From positions 868,001 through 932,000 of the forward strand of contig OZ240678.1 of the NCBI GenBank assembly GCA_965198905.1: DNA of 64,000 nt, read 5' to 3'. Under the pieces are notes generated by a model, which had not been told where the DNA came from, did not search any database, and worked only from the letters and a program-made list of their open reading frames with translations. This DNA is from CAHJWH01 sp965198905 (GTDB taxonomy: Bacteria; Pseudomonadota; Alphaproteobacteria; Caulobacterales; Caulobacteraceae). Position numbers and translations under genes: made by a program. The stretch's first letter is position 1. Each line of letters begins with the position of its first letter. This document shows positions 8,089 to 17,103 of the stretch, piece by piece.

Positions 8089-8841
8089 TCAGCGGCGCTT
8101 GATCGCGGGCGAGGCGGGGGCCTGGCAGGTCGGCATCAGCTCGATCAGGTTGACGTTCATGTGCGGCGGCAGTCCGGCGATCCAGGCGACGGTCGCGGCG
8201 ATGTCGTCGGCCGTCAGGGGGGTGACGCCTTCATAGACCTTGGCGGCCTTGGCTTCGTCCCCGCCGAAGCGCACGGCGCTGAACTCCGTGCCGCCGACCA
8301 TGCCGGGCTCGATGCAGGTGACGCGGACCCCGGTGCCGATCAGGTCCGCCTTCAGCCCCAGCGTGAACTGCTCCACGAAGGCCTTGGTGGCGCCGTACAC
8401 GTTGCCCCCCGGATAGGCGTAGTTCGCCGCCGTGCTGCCGAGATTGATGACCAGACCCCGGTCCCGCGCCACCATGGCCGGCAGCAGGGCGCGGGTCAGG
8501 TGCATCAGGCCCGTGACGTTCACCGCCACCATCTCGTCCCAGCCCGCAAGGCTCGCCGTCTGCGCCGGCTCCATCCCCTTGGCCAAGCCGGCGTTGTTGA
8601 CCAGGAGGTCCACCTCTCGCCAGGCTTCGGGCAAGGCGTCTGGCAGGGCGGCGACCGCTGTGGCGTCCGTCACGTCCAGGTCGTAGGGCAGCAGGGCGCC
8701 GCCCAGCTCTGCGTGCAGAGCGTCCAGCCGGTCGGCCCGTCTCGCGCAGGCGATCACCCGCCAGCCCTCGCTCACCAGCCGCCGGCTGATGGCGTCGCCG
8801 AAACCAGCGCTGGCGCCGGTGACGAGGGCGGTCTTGACCAT
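8089..8841 (-). CDS. SDR family NADP-dependent oxidoreductase (YdfG-like)
   Basis: 250-residue classical short-chain dehydrogenase. The cofactor motif TGASAGFGDAIS is at residues 8-19, NNAG near residue 86, and catalytic Ser/Tyr/Lys in LGSTAANYAYPGGNVYGATK. The Arg pair after the second strand (CARRADRL) favours NADP(H). The C-terminal region (VRFGGDEAKAAKVYEG, PHMNVNLIELMPT) resembles the YdfG group of 3-hydroxy-acid/serine dehydrogenases; the true substrate is not shown. It stands alone between the exported-protein pair and metA. Confidence 0.85.
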   Translation of the reverse strand: MVKTALVTGASAGFGDAISRRLVSEGWRVIACARRADRLDALHAELGGALLPYDLDVTDATAVAALPDALPEAWREVDLLVNNAGLAKGMEPAQTASLAGWDEMVAVNVTGLMHLTRALLPAMVARDRGLVINLGSTAANYAYPGGNVYGATKAFVEQFTLGLKADLIGTGVRVTCIEPGMVGGTEFSAVRFGGDEAKAAKVYEGVTPLTADDIAATVAWIAGLPPHMNVNLIELMPTCQAPASPAIKRR

Positions 8842-8948
8842 GGGGGATGCTCAGCCTGGACGTCGACGCAGCCGTCGACACCTTGCTGTAAGCGGAAACC
8901 CGACCGGGGTTCCAGCCCGCGGTCGACCCCGCGGCTTGGACCCGCGGT

Positions 8949-9971
8949 TCAGCCCGTGCGGCGCAGGGGGGCCGGCCGCTCGGCCGCTTGGGCCGACGCC
9001 AGCCAGTTGCGCAGCAGCCGGGCCGCCGGGGCGCGCCAGGTCTCTGCGGTCAGACCCATCTGCGACGCAGGCGGCCAGCGCGCCATCAGCTCAGGGCTCC
9101 GGTCGCTCCGGGCGGCGTCGAGGAGCGCGGCCATCCTTGCGTGCGCCGGCGGCTCGAACACGCCTTGGGGAAGCGCGGGAGGGGCGACGCGCGCGCCCAG
9201 CAGATAGCGCTGCAGGTCGCGCTTGAACTCCAGCATCAGCGAGGCCTGGTCGTATTCCGGATGCCCCTGCAGGAACAGGAACGCCGCGGTCCCGCCACGG
9301 CGCACGAAGGCGTCGACGCCGGCCTGGGGCGAGCGGCTGAGGATGCGGTAGCCTCGTGACACCAAGTCAGGCTCGTGCAGCCCGTTGCCGCGGGAATGCG
9401 GCGTGATCCAGGTCTGATCCAGGCCCTCGACCAGGGGGTCGGAGCCCACCGGCGCGCAGGCGAACACGCCGCTGCATTTCTGCGCCAGCGGCCGGCGAGG
9501 AACGCCGTCCAGATGCAGCACCGCGGCGTGCGCCGCCAGGCACGACCAGAGCGTCGGCACGGCCGCCGACCACGCCCAGTCCGCAAGCGCAGCCAGGGAG
9601 GCGAAGAAGGGCTCCTCAGACAGCTCGGCGCACCTTGGCTCCGCGCCGGTGACGATCAGGGCGTCCAGCCCCGCGCCGTCGAGTTCGGACAGGCTGCGAT
9701 AGCGGGCGCGAAGGCGCGCGGCGGCCTCAGGACCCCGGGCGATCTCGGGGATGTGGAACAGCTGGAGCTCCAGCCGCCGTTCCGGCGCGGCGGTCTCCAG
9801 CAGCAGGCGGAACTGCCGCTCCGTGGCCGCCAGGGCCGCGTCGGGCATGTTGTTGACCAGGCCGACCGTCAGGCGGCGGCGGTCGATGGAGAAGGCCACC
9901 GGGCGCGCGCGAGCCAGGGTGCGCCGCTCCGGCGCGCCGGCCCGCCAATAGGGATCGGCCGGGGCCCCCAT
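8949..9971 (-). CDS. metA: MetA-family homoserine O-acyltransferase
   Basis: Activates the homoserine hydroxyl for methionine synthesis using an acyl-CoA. It is a 340-residue glutamine-amidotransferase-like fold. The nucleophile is Cys144 (LWSCLAAHAA), aligned with E. coli Cys142, and the His/Glu pair is in QGHPEYD. Homoserine-binding segments (QKCSGVF, TWITPHSR) are also present. The position that separates succinyl- from acetyl-transferases in the family (Gly111 of E. coli, in TGAPLG) is Arg here (TGAEPR), so donor choice cannot be read off. It lies 6 bases after metY in the same transcription unit; the pairing with an O-acylhomoserine sulfhydrylase suggests direct sulfhydrylation. Confidence 0.85.
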   Translation of the reverse strand: MGAPADPYWRAGAPERRTLARARPVAFSIDRRRLTVGLVNNMPDAALAATERQFRLLLETAAPERRLELQLFHIPEIARGPEAAARLRARYRSLSELDGAGLDALIVTGAEPRCAELSEEPFFASLAALADWAWSAAVPTLWSCLAAHAAVLHLDGVPRRPLAQKCSGVFACAPVGSDPLVEGLDQTWITPHSRGNGLHEPDLVSRGYRILSRSPQAGVDAFVRRGGTAAFLFLQGHPEYDQASLMLEFKRDLQRYLLGARVAPPALPQGVFEPPAHARMAALLDAARSDRSPELMARWPPASQMGLTAETWRAPAARLLRNWLASAQAAERPAPLRRTG

Positions 9972-9977
9972 GCCCGC

Positions 9978-11279
9978 TCAGGCCGCGACGGGGCGTCGCC
10001 GCGCTCGACGCGCGGCCGCCAACGCCTGGTCGAGGTCTTCCAGGATGTCGTCGATATGCTCGATGCCGACGCTGATGCGGATCGTCTCCGGCCGCACCCC
10101 GGCCTTCAGCTGGACGTCCGGCGGCATCTGGCGGTGGGTGGTGGAGGCGGGGTGGCAGGCCAGCGACTTGGCGTCGCCGATATTGACCAGCCGCTTGATC
10201 AGGCGAAGCGCGTCATAAAAGGCCTTGCCCCCTTCGAGCCCCCCGACCGCTCCGAAGGTCATCAGGGAGGAGCCCTGGCCGTTCAGGTACTTGGCGGCGA
10301 GGGCGTGGTAAGGACTGTCCGCGAAGCCCGTATAGTTCACCCACGCCACGTCGTCGTGGGCGCGAAGGAAGTCGGCGACCTTGCGGCCGTTCTGCAGGTG
10401 GCGCTCCATGCGTAGCGCCACCGTCTCGATGCCCTGGATCAGCTGGAAGGCGCTCATCGGCGCCAGCACCGCCCCCATGGTGCGCTGATAGACGCTGCGC
10501 GCCCGGGCGATGAAGGCCTTGTCCCCGAAGCGCTCGCGGTAAACAAGGCCATGATAGGAGGCGTCGGGCGTGTTGAAGCCCGGGAAGCGCTGCGCTTGCC
10601 GCTCCCAGGGGAAGCGGCCGCCGTCCACGATGATCCCGCCAAGCGTTGTGCCGTGCCCACCCATGAACTTAGTCAGGCTGTGCACCACCACATCGGCGCC
10701 GTAGTCGATGGGACGCAGCAGACACGGTGTGGCCACGGTGTTGTCCACCACCAGCGGCACGCCGGCTGCGTGGGCGACCTGCGCCAGCGCCTCGATGTCG
10801 GCGATATTGCCGGCGGGGTTGCCGATGCTTTCGCAGAAGACAGCGCGGGTATCGGCGTCGATCAGAGCGGCGATGGCGTCGGGGTGGTCGCTCGACGCAT
10901 ACCGCGCGGTGATCCCCTGGCGCGGCAGCACGTGGCTGAACAGGGTGTGGGTGGTGCCGTACAGCTGGGGCGCGCAGACGATGTTCCCGCCATGGTCGGC
11001 GAGGTTGGCGATGGCGTAGTGAAGCGCCGCCTGGCCGCTAGCGACGGCGAGTGCGCCCACCCCGCCCTCCATCGCGGCGACCCGTTCCTCCAGCACCGCG
11101 ACCGTGGGGTTGGCGATGCGGCTGTAGCGATAGCCCTCGGCCTCCAGGTCGAATAACGCGGCCCCATGATCGGCGCTGTCGAAGGCGTAGGCCGCGGTCT
11201 GATAGATCGGCACGGCCACCGCATGGGTCGCCGGATCGCTGTCGAAGCCTGAGTGCAGGGCCTGGGTCTCAAGTCTCAT
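9978..11279 (-). CDS. metY: O-acetylhomoserine/O-succinylhomoserine sulfhydrylase
   Basis: PLP-dependent Cys/Met-metabolism enzyme of 433 residues converting O-acylhomoserine and sulfide to homocysteine. Visible motifs are YQTAAYAFDS and YRYSRIANPTVAVLEERVAAMEG near the N-terminus, DNTVATPCLLRPIDYGADVVVHS and the Schiff-base Lys in SLTKFMGGHGT. The C-terminus has the substrate motif SLACHPASTTH and IRISVGIEHIDDILEDL. Length favours MetY over the ~400-residue MetB/MetC/MetZ. It precedes metA and follows a small ACT-like gene. No SAM-II-type riboswitch consensus was found in the short leader. Confidence 0.93.
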   Translation of the reverse strand: MRLETQALHSGFDSDPATHAVAVPIYQTAAYAFDSADHGAALFDLEAEGYRYSRIANPTVAVLEERVAAMEGGVGALAVASGQAALHYAIANLADHGGNIVCAPQLYGTTHTLFSHVLPRQGITARYASSDHPDAIAALIDADTRAVFCESIGNPAGNIADIEALAQVAHAAGVPLVVDNTVATPCLLRPIDYGADVVVHSLTKFMGGHGTTLGGIIVDGGRFPWERQAQRFPGFNTPDASYHGLVYRERFGDKAFIARARSVYQRTMGAVLAPMSAFQLIQGIETVALRMERHLQNGRKVADFLRAHDDVAWVNYTGFADSPYHALAAKYLNGQGSSLMTFGAVGGLEGGKAFYDALRLIKRLVNIGDAKSLACHPASTTHRQMPPDVQLKAGVRPETIRISVGIEHIDDILEDLDQALAAARRARRRPVAA

Positions 11280-11342
11280 AGCGTTGCTCTAGCCCATCGA
11301 CGTTTCATTGCGGTTCACAGGCGCTGCGCCAAAGCGGGACGC

Positions 11343-11657
11343 TCAGCGCACCAGCATGTGTTCGATGGAGGCGTGGGCGACCTGGGGATGGCCGGCGATC
11401 CGGTCGACCAGCCGTCCCGCCGCGTCCGGGCTCAGACGCGTGACCTGCAACACGGCCTCGAAGCGCTCGCCGACCGGGCGGACCGTCAGCGCGCTAAGCT
11501 GTCCGTGGCCGCGGGCCAGCTCGTCCAGAAGGTCCGACAGGGCCGGATGCATGGCGGTCAGGGCGATGACCAGCTTGTGGATCACCAGACGGTCGCGCAT
11601 CCAGTCGCCGTCGGTCTGCGGCGGAAACGGGGCGAGCTTGGCGGCGGAAGCAGTCAT
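11343..11657 (-). CDS. Small protein, possibly ACT-like, at the head of the methionine operon
   Basis: 104 residues starting at ATG 11657, eight bases after an AGAGGA ribosome binding site. The pattern RLVIHKLVIALTAMHPALSDLLDEL, SALTVRPVGERFEAVLQVTRLSPDAAGRLVDRIAGHPQVAHASIEHMLV alternates strand-helix-strand in a way that resembles an ACT-type amino-acid-binding domain. This rests on pattern only. It is 63 bases upstream of metY on the same strand, so a role in sensing methionine or an intermediate is an attractive guess. A 6-bp hairpin (GGCGTC/GACGCC) overlaps the end of the leader just before the start codon. Confidence 0.6.
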   Translation of the reverse strand: MTASAAKLAPFPPQTDGDWMRDRLVIHKLVIALTAMHPALSDLLDELARGHGQLSALTVRPVGERFEAVLQVTRLSPDAAGRLVDRIAGHPQVAHASIEHMLVR

Positions 11658-11795
11658 GGGGGGCGTCCTCTGACGAGACGCCAGCAAGGCGCGTGCCGAA
11701 ACTCCGCGCGGAGCGATCTAAAATAGAACCGGCGCGAGCTTACGGTCCGGCTACCTTTTGCGGGCAAGGTCTCCCGCGTCCCACCGGAGCCGAAG

Positions 11796-12680
11796 ATGTC
11801 CAACCTGGTCGCCACCCGCGCGCCGATCTCCCAGACCTGGACCTTCTTCGAGGGCGAGTGGCATGAGGGCAATGTCGCGATCATGGGGCCGCGCACCCAC
11901 GGCGCCTGGCTCGCCTCCACCGTGTTCGACGGCGCCCGGCGGATGGCCGGCCGCTTCCCGGACCTTCAGGCGCACTGCGCCCGGGTGAACCGCTCCGCTA
12001 CGGCGCTGGGTCTGTCGCCGGAGGTCGCCGTCGAGCGGTGGCTGGAGCTGACCCACGAAGGCGCCGGGCGCTTCGCCCACGATGTCGACCTCTACATCCG
12101 CCCCATGTACTGGGCCGAAGCCGGAGCGGCCGGGGGCGGGGTAATGTTCGATCCCGCCTCCACCCGGTGGTGTCTGTGCCTGCACGAGTCGCCTCTACCC
12201 GAACCGAAGGGGATCGCGATCACCCTGTCGCCCTATCGCCGCCCGACGGCTGAGTGCGCCCCGGTGGACGCCAAGGCCGGCGCCCTCTACCCCAATAGCG
12301 GCCGGGCCCTGCGGGAGGCGTACGAGCGCGGTTTCGGCAACTGCCTGATGCTCGACATGCTGGGCGATGTGGCCGAACTCGCCAACGCCAACGTCTTCAT
12401 GGTCAAGGACGGCGTGGCGCTCACGCCGACCCCCAACGGGACCTTCCTGAACGGCGTCACCCGCCAGCGTGTCATAGCCCTGCTTCGCGCCGACGGCGTG
12501 GAAGTGGTGGAGCGCACCCTGCGCTACGCCGATTTCCTTCGCGCCGACGAGATCTTCTCCACCGGCAACTTCCAGAAAGTGGCCCCGGTCATCGGCATCG
12601 ACGGGCGGGAGCTGGGGATCGGCGCCATGACGCTGCGGGCGCGGGCGCTTTACTGGACGTTCGCGCAGGACCAGGGGTGA
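11796..12680 (+). CDS. Class IV aminotransferase (branched-chain amino acid aminotransferase-like)
   Basis: 294-residue fold-type IV PLP enzyme. The catalytic Lys is in VDAKAGALYPN, and the phosphate-binding and signature region is DVAELANANVFMVKDG, then TPNGTFLNGVTRQRVIALL. The N-terminus (WTFFEGEWHEGNVAIMGPRTHGAWLASTVFDGAR) has the substrate-pocket pattern of branched-chain aminotransferases, but YIRPMYW and SPYRRP differ from canonical IlvE, so D-amino-acid or other substrates remain possible. It is divergent from the methionine operon with a 138-bp intergenic region and converges on pseG, 14 bases away. Confidence 0.85.
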   Translation: MSNLVATRAPISQTWTFFEGEWHEGNVAIMGPRTHGAWLASTVFDGARRMAGRFPDLQAHCARVNRSATALGLSPEVAVERWLELTHEGAGRFAHDVDLYIRPMYWAEAGAAGGGVMFDPASTRWCLCLHESPLPEPKGIAITLSPYRRPTAECAPVDAKAGALYPNSGRALREAYERGFGNCLMLDMLGDVAELANANVFMVKDGVALTPTPNGTFLNGVTRQRVIALLRADGVEVVERTLRYADFLRADEIFSTGNFQKVAPVIGIDGRELGIGAMTLRARALYWTFAQDQG

Positions 12681-12694
12681 GCCGGGCGAACCGC

Positions 12695-13729
12695 TCAGGG
12701 ACCGACCAGCCCGAGCACCGCCCGCGCCACCCGGCCGGCGCCTTCCCCATCGCACAGCGCCCGGGCGGTCTGGCCTAGGGTGCGGCGCACCGACAGACCG
12801 CACAGCCGGACGAAGCCCTGCGCCAGCAGGCGGTCGAAGTCGGGCCGGGCGGTGTCGGCATGCAGCAGGGCGCCGGCGCGGGAGAGGGCCAGGATCGTGT
12901 CGCGCTGGTTGTCGGCGACCACGACGGCCAGCGTCGGCAAGCCGAGGGCGCACCGCTCCCAAGTCGCCGAACCGCCCGCGCCGACCGCGATGTCGGCGGC
13001 CTGCATCAGGGCCGCGACGTCGCGGGCGTCCGGATGCAGAACCAGGCCAGGGTCGCTTGCGGCGCGCACGCACAGCCGGGGCAGGCTGTCTGCGTCTGAC
13101 GCCAGCGCCACGTCGAATACGGCGTCCGGGGCGAGCGGGCGCAGGACCTCGATCGCGCGCGAGGCGATGGCGTCCACATCGCTCAACCCGAAGGAGACGA
13201 ACACGCGCCGCACCCGCGCCGCGCTCGGCTCGACAACCGTCGTCGCCGTGCGCGCGAAGGCAGGCCTCAGGAGCGCATAGCGCGGCCCGAGCAGCAGTTC
13301 GCAGGCTGGGGGAACGCGGCCGGCATAGTCGCGGGGCGTGCGCCCGAAGCCCGGATCGATCAGCAGGTCGCAGGCGTAAGTGCGGTCCGCCAGATCGTCC
13401 ACGACCACGATCTTGAGCCCTGGCGCGGCGAACGGCGCAACTTCGATCGCGGACAGGCCATAGTCGTCGAGCACGAGCACGTCGGGCGCAAGCGCCCGCA
13501 CCGCCGCCGCGATCTCTCCGACATCGCCGGACCGGGAGAGCGGATGGAGGGCGACAGGCGTCTCGGCGAAGCGGCGGAGCAGGCGCTCGCCCCAGGGCGG
13601 CGTCGCAAAGGTGCAGTCCGCACCGCAGGCCTGCAGCGCCTCGGACAGGGCCAGATCGCGCATCAGGTGACCGCCGCCGACCTCCGGCGCCGCGGCGGGC
13701 GCGAACAGGACCCGGGGACGACCGCTCAT
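12695..13729 (-). CDS. pseG: PseG-like UDP-sugar hydrolase (pseudaminic acid pathway)
   Basis: 344-residue GT-B-fold protein resembling the enzyme that removes UDP from UDP-2,4-diacetamido-2,4,6-trideoxy-altrose in pseudaminic acid synthesis. Supporting segments are the N-terminal GGGHLMRDLALSEALQACG loop, VLDDYGLSAIE, VVVDDLADRTYACDLLIDPGFG and the C-terminal GAGGSATWERCALGLPTLAVVVADNQ nucleotide-binding region. It is last in a unit of three minus-strand genes behind two membrane glycosyltransferases; none of the other Pse enzymes (PseB, C, H, I, F) is in the window. Other pathway genes may be elsewhere, or it acts on a related nucleotide sugar. Confidence 0.85.
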   Translation of the reverse strand: MSGRPRVLFAPAAAPEVGGGHLMRDLALSEALQACGADCTFATPPWGERLLRRFAETPVALHPLSRSGDVGEIAAAVRALAPDVLVLDDYGLSAIEVAPFAAPGLKIVVVDDLADRTYACDLLIDPGFGRTPRDYAGRVPPACELLLGPRYALLRPAFARTATTVVEPSAARVRRVFVSFGLSDVDAIASRAIEVLRPLAPDAVFDVALASDADSLPRLCVRAASDPGLVLHPDARDVAALMQAADIAVGAGGSATWERCALGLPTLAVVVADNQRDTILALSRAGALLHADTARPDFDRLLAQGFVRLCGLSVRRTLGQTARALCDGEGAGRVARAVLGLVGP

Positions 13730-13739
13730 GCGACGCCTG

Positions 13740-14978
13740 TCATCCCAAGGCGGGTCGGGGGCCGGCGTTGGGCGGCGGAGGCGATGGCGCGGGCCTCCCC
13801 CTCCGACGGCGCACCGGTCGCTCGCCGTCGGGCAGGAGCGCCAGCCGGACCAGGGCGGCGGTGAGCACCAGCGGCGCCAGCGGCGCGTCCGCCCACTGCA
13901 ACGCCATCATCGCCACCGGCGTCGACCAGACCAGGATGGCGAGGGGCAGCGACAGCCAGACGCGGTGATCCCGGCGCAACAGCACGAGGGCTGCGGCGCT
14001 GGCCGGGATCAGGTCGTAGTTGAAGGCCTGGGGAGAGGCCACGAAGGTCGCCAGCATCAGCACGGCGGCGCGGAGCTCCAGCGGGCAGCTGCGCCTCCAC
14101 CACGCCCAGGCGGTCAGCCCCGCCGCCAGCAGGGTGAAGGGCGCCTGGACGGCCAGCGCGTCCCACATCTGCAGGTGCAGGATGCGCGCCGACATATAGG
14201 CGGACGGCATCATCCATTGGAACGGCCCGTGGCCGTGGCGCAGCATGAGCCCTTGCGTGTAAAGCGTCGGCCCGAAGAAGCCCCTCCAAGCGCCCAGGCC
14301 GAACGCAAGCGTGGACAGAGCCAGCACCGCCGCGACCGTCGCGGCCGCCGCCCACATGACCCGCCAGCGCCGCCCAGCCAGGACCGCCACCGGCAGCAGG
14401 ATGGCGATCTGCGGCTTGAAGATCAGCAGGCCGAGCAGGGCGCCGGCCATCGCCGGGCGCCGGTCGATCAGGCTCAGGCCCGCGATCATCAGCGCCGCGC
14501 TGAACGCGCCGTTCTGGCCCAGTCCGATGTTGGTCGCGGTCGCGGGCGCCAGCATCAGCAGGCTCCACAGCCACCACTTCCGAGTCCAGACCCGTGCGGC
14601 GAACCCCAGCGCCACCAGGCCTGCGAGGGTCCAGAGGACCAGGCCCGCCATGTAGGGTGTGAAACCGAGCGGCAAAACCAGGAACAGGTTCGGCGGCGGA
14701 TAGGACCAGAAGTGGAACGGCAGGCGGGCGTCGAATAGCGACCGCTCCCGCGCCAGGAACAGCACGGGCTGGAAGATGTCGTCCACCCGCCCGGCCAGGA
14801 TCATGTGCCCGGCTGTCCACGAATTGACGAAGTCGCGCCCGATGGCGTGGTGGGTCCAGTCCAGATGACCCTGCCGCCCCAAAGTGAAGTAGGAGGTCAG
14901 GATCGCCCAGGCCACCACGCTCAGCTCCCACAGGAACAGCCACGGCCAGACCCGGCCGATCCAGCGCAGGAAACGCAT
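13740..14978 (-). CDS. GT87/DUF2029-type polyprenyl-phosphate-dependent glycosyltransferase
   Basis: 412-residue multi-pass inner-membrane protein with about ten hydrophobic segments. The GT-C signature is in the first periplasmic loop (AIGRDFVNSWTAGHMILAG) followed by FHFWSYPPPNLFLVLPLGF and GLGQNGAFSAALMIAG, typical of DUF2029/GT87 mannosyl- or arabinosyl-transferases using polyprenyl-phosphate donors. The start overlaps the upstream stop by one base (TGATG), so the two are translationally coupled; pseG follows after 10 bases. The Pro/Arg-rich C-terminal tail is cytoplasmic-like. The sugar transferred is not known. Confidence 0.85.
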   Translation of the reverse strand: MRFLRWIGRVWPWLFLWELSVVAWAILTSYFTLGRQGHLDWTHHAIGRDFVNSWTAGHMILAGRVDDIFQPVLFLARERSLFDARLPFHFWSYPPPNLFLVLPLGFTPYMAGLVLWTLAGLVALGFAARVWTRKWWLWSLLMLAPATATNIGLGQNGAFSAALMIAGLSLIDRRPAMAGALLGLLIFKPQIAILLPVAVLAGRRWRVMWAAAATVAAVLALSTLAFGLGAWRGFFGPTLYTQGLMLRHGHGPFQWMMPSAYMSARILHLQMWDALAVQAPFTLLAAGLTAWAWWRRSCPLELRAAVLMLATFVASPQAFNYDLIPASAAALVLLRRDHRVWLSLPLAILVWSTPVAMMALQWADAPLAPLVLTAALVRLALLPDGERPVRRRRGRPAPSPPPPNAGPRPALG

Positions 14979-17077
14979 CAGCGGGGCGACGCACCCGCAC
15001 CGGGCGCCTTAGCAGCCGCGCCCGGCTGGACGGCGTGGCTGGCTGGCGCCGGCTGGGCGACGGGCCCGGCTGGCGCTGGTCGGAAGATCACCCCCGGCGG
15101 CAGGACGCGATAGACCTGCAGCGGTTCGTTCTTGGTCGAGAGCGGCTGCAGCCAGGCGGGGGGCTGGCCGGCGTCCAGCCGCTTCTGCAGGGCCGCCTTG
15201 GTCATGTCGGCGCGGTCGCCGTGATGGGAATGCATCCGGCACTCGACGACGTAGGCGATCCCCGCCCGTCGGGCGAGGGGGGCGGCGGCCGAGTCGGCGT
15301 CGGCCTTCAGGATGGCGTGCGCGCGCAGGATGCCCCAGCCCATGCGGTGGTAGGGCCCCGCCAGGGCGCTGTCCTGCGTGGTGGCGAGCACCAGGGGTCC
15401 GAGGTCCACCTCCCCCAGGACGACGCCTGTGGGCTTGGAGTCGGCCAGGGTGTCGAAGCTGGCGATGTCGAAACAGCGATCTGCCGGCGCCAGCGTCTTC
15501 TTCAGGGCTGTCTTCCTGGCGACGGGCCCATGGGCCGCCGTCCCATGCGCTGCGGTCTTGTGGGACTTCGACGGAAGGAGCGGCGCGATGCGGTTGGTGG
15601 CCGTGGCGGCGATCCCCTCGGCGGTCACGGGGCTGGCGACCGCGGCGGCGAGGACCACCGCCAGCCAGTTGCGATAGCCGCTCCAGCCCAGCACCTCGGT
15701 GGCGGCGGCCGCGATCACCGGAACGGCGAACCACTCCGCATAGCCGGTCATGCGGATGGCGCTGGCCCCCGCTGCGGCGCCCATCGCCAGCAGCAGGCCG
15801 CTGAGCCAGAAGGCGAAGTCCCGCCTGTTCTCGGCCCGCAGAGCCAGCAGCAGCCAGGCGATCCCCCCCACCGCCCAGATGGCGATTCGCCCCACCCCGT
15901 CGGCCAGGTTGTGCTTCAGCACTGAAGCGATCGGGCGGACCTCCTGCACGTAGTTCAGCCAGATCGGCCGGATGCGCGGGTCTACGTCGGCGAAGAAGCC
16001 GTGGATGCAGTGGGGGTAGAGCGCCAGATACGTCGCCCCCGACGCCGCCCCGATCACGACCAATCCGACCAGCCGCAAAGGCCAGCGGAGCCCCGCGCCG
16101 AACCGCGCCAGGGCGGCCACGCCCAAGCCCGCCACCAGGATCGCCGCGCACAGGTTCCAGGCCATGGCGTCGCAGACCTCAACCCCCCAGCGCCACGGCG
16201 GCGTCTGGATCGCGAAGGCCAAGGTGGTGACGATGGCCAGCGACAGGCCGTAGGCCTGCGCCGCGCCCGCCTGGGCTCGGTAGAAGCCGAAGCGCAGCGC
16301 CAGCATGGCCCCGATCGCAGCGCTGAACACCAGGCTCTCCAGCCCGACCGCGGCGCCCAGGGCGGTGGCGACCCCGGCGATCAGCGCGCCCTTGACCCGG
16401 GAGCGCATCATCGCGCCGGCCAGCGCCAGGAAAGTGAAGGTCATCTGTACGTCGTGGTGGTCGATCCGGCCGGGGCGGAACTGGATGTAGAGGTCGAGGT
16501 CGCTGGCCAGGATCACGGCCGCCACGATCACGGCGGCGTTGTAAACAGCGCCCCGCCCGAGCCGCTGGGCGCTCACCAGCGTCGCCAGCGCCGCCGGGAA
16601 TATCCACAGCAGCGGCCAGGTGAAGCGGGTGGCGAACTCCGCATCGTCCGCCGACAGGGCAAGGCGGAACACCCGATCCAGCCCCGCGATACCGCCGTCC
16701 AGCAGCCGCGACCAGTGCATCCACAGGCCCACCGGCGGCTGAAAGCGCGTCACCAGCTGGTCCCACCAGCCCCGCCCGTTCAGCATCGCCCGGACCGCGA
16801 CCAGGCGCGTGGCGTCGTCGGTGTCGCCGTAGCTGACGTTCAGGTTGTCCCAGTTCGTCACGCCGAGCCACACGCCCATGATCAGCGTCACCGCCAGCGC
16901 CAGCAGCACCAGCCGCCTCGGCGTCCCGAAGTCGGGCGAGCGGACCAGCAACCGGCTCGGCGAGAAGCGGGGATTGCCCAGGCGCGGCTCCGGGCCGCTC
17001 GCTTTCAGCTTGGCGTAGGTCACGGTCTCGTGTTTACCGGGTGTTGGAGGCTTGTGGGCGAAGGTGGGCGACCGCAC
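14978..17077 (-). CDS. Large GT-C-like membrane glycosyltransferase
   Basis: Up to 699 residues with roughly 11-13 membrane segments followed by a ~180-residue periplasmic C-terminal domain. The first periplasmic loop carries the acidic motif YGDTDDATRLVAVRAML and QPPVGLWMHWSRLLD, the layout of GT-C/oligosaccharyl-transferase-like enzymes; a second loop has FRPGRIDHHDVQ. The C-terminal domain contains CFDIASFDTLAD and VVECRMHSHHGDRADM. Relatives are often loosely annotated as AcrB-like, which the topology does not support. The start is uncertain: GTG 17077 gives a ~50-residue cytoplasmic leader before the first membrane helix, and internal starts are possible. It is divergent from the gtrA gene. 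Confidence 0.75.
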   Translation of the reverse strand: MRSPTFAHKPPTPGKHETVTYAKLKASGPEPRLGNPRFSPSRLLVRSPDFGTPRRLVLLALAVTLIMGVWLGVTNWDNLNVSYGDTDDATRLVAVRAMLNGRGWWDQLVTRFQPPVGLWMHWSRLLDGGIAGLDRVFRLALSADDAEFATRFTWPLLWIFPAALATLVSAQRLGRGAVYNAAVIVAAVILASDLDLYIQFRPGRIDHHDVQMTFTFLALAGAMMRSRVKGALIAGVATALGAAVGLESLVFSAAIGAMLALRFGFYRAQAGAAQAYGLSLAIVTTLAFAIQTPPWRWGVEVCDAMAWNLCAAILVAGLGVAALARFGAGLRWPLRLVGLVVIGAASGATYLALYPHCIHGFFADVDPRIRPIWLNYVQEVRPIASVLKHNLADGVGRIAIWAVGGIAWLLLALRAENRRDFAFWLSGLLLAMGAAAGASAIRMTGYAEWFAVPVIAAAATEVLGWSGYRNWLAVVLAAAVASPVTAEGIAATATNRIAPLLPSKSHKTAAHGTAAHGPVARKTALKKTLAPADRCFDIASFDTLADSKPTGVVLGEVDLGPLVLATTQDSALAGPYHRMGWGILRAHAILKADADSAAAPLARRAGIAYVVECRMHSHHGDRADMTKAALQKRLDAGQPPAWLQPLSTKNEPLQVYRVLPPGVIFRPAPAGPVAQPAPASHAVQPGAAAKAPGAGASPR

Positions 17078-17103
17078 GCTCGGTGAGCAGTCGAGGTTCT
17101 CTT

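Noticed and set aside
11280..11342. Possible SAM-II riboswitch in the metY leader
   Set aside because: The short leader lacks the conserved pseudoknot blocks that I would expect; only a loosely similar CTAGAGC was seen.
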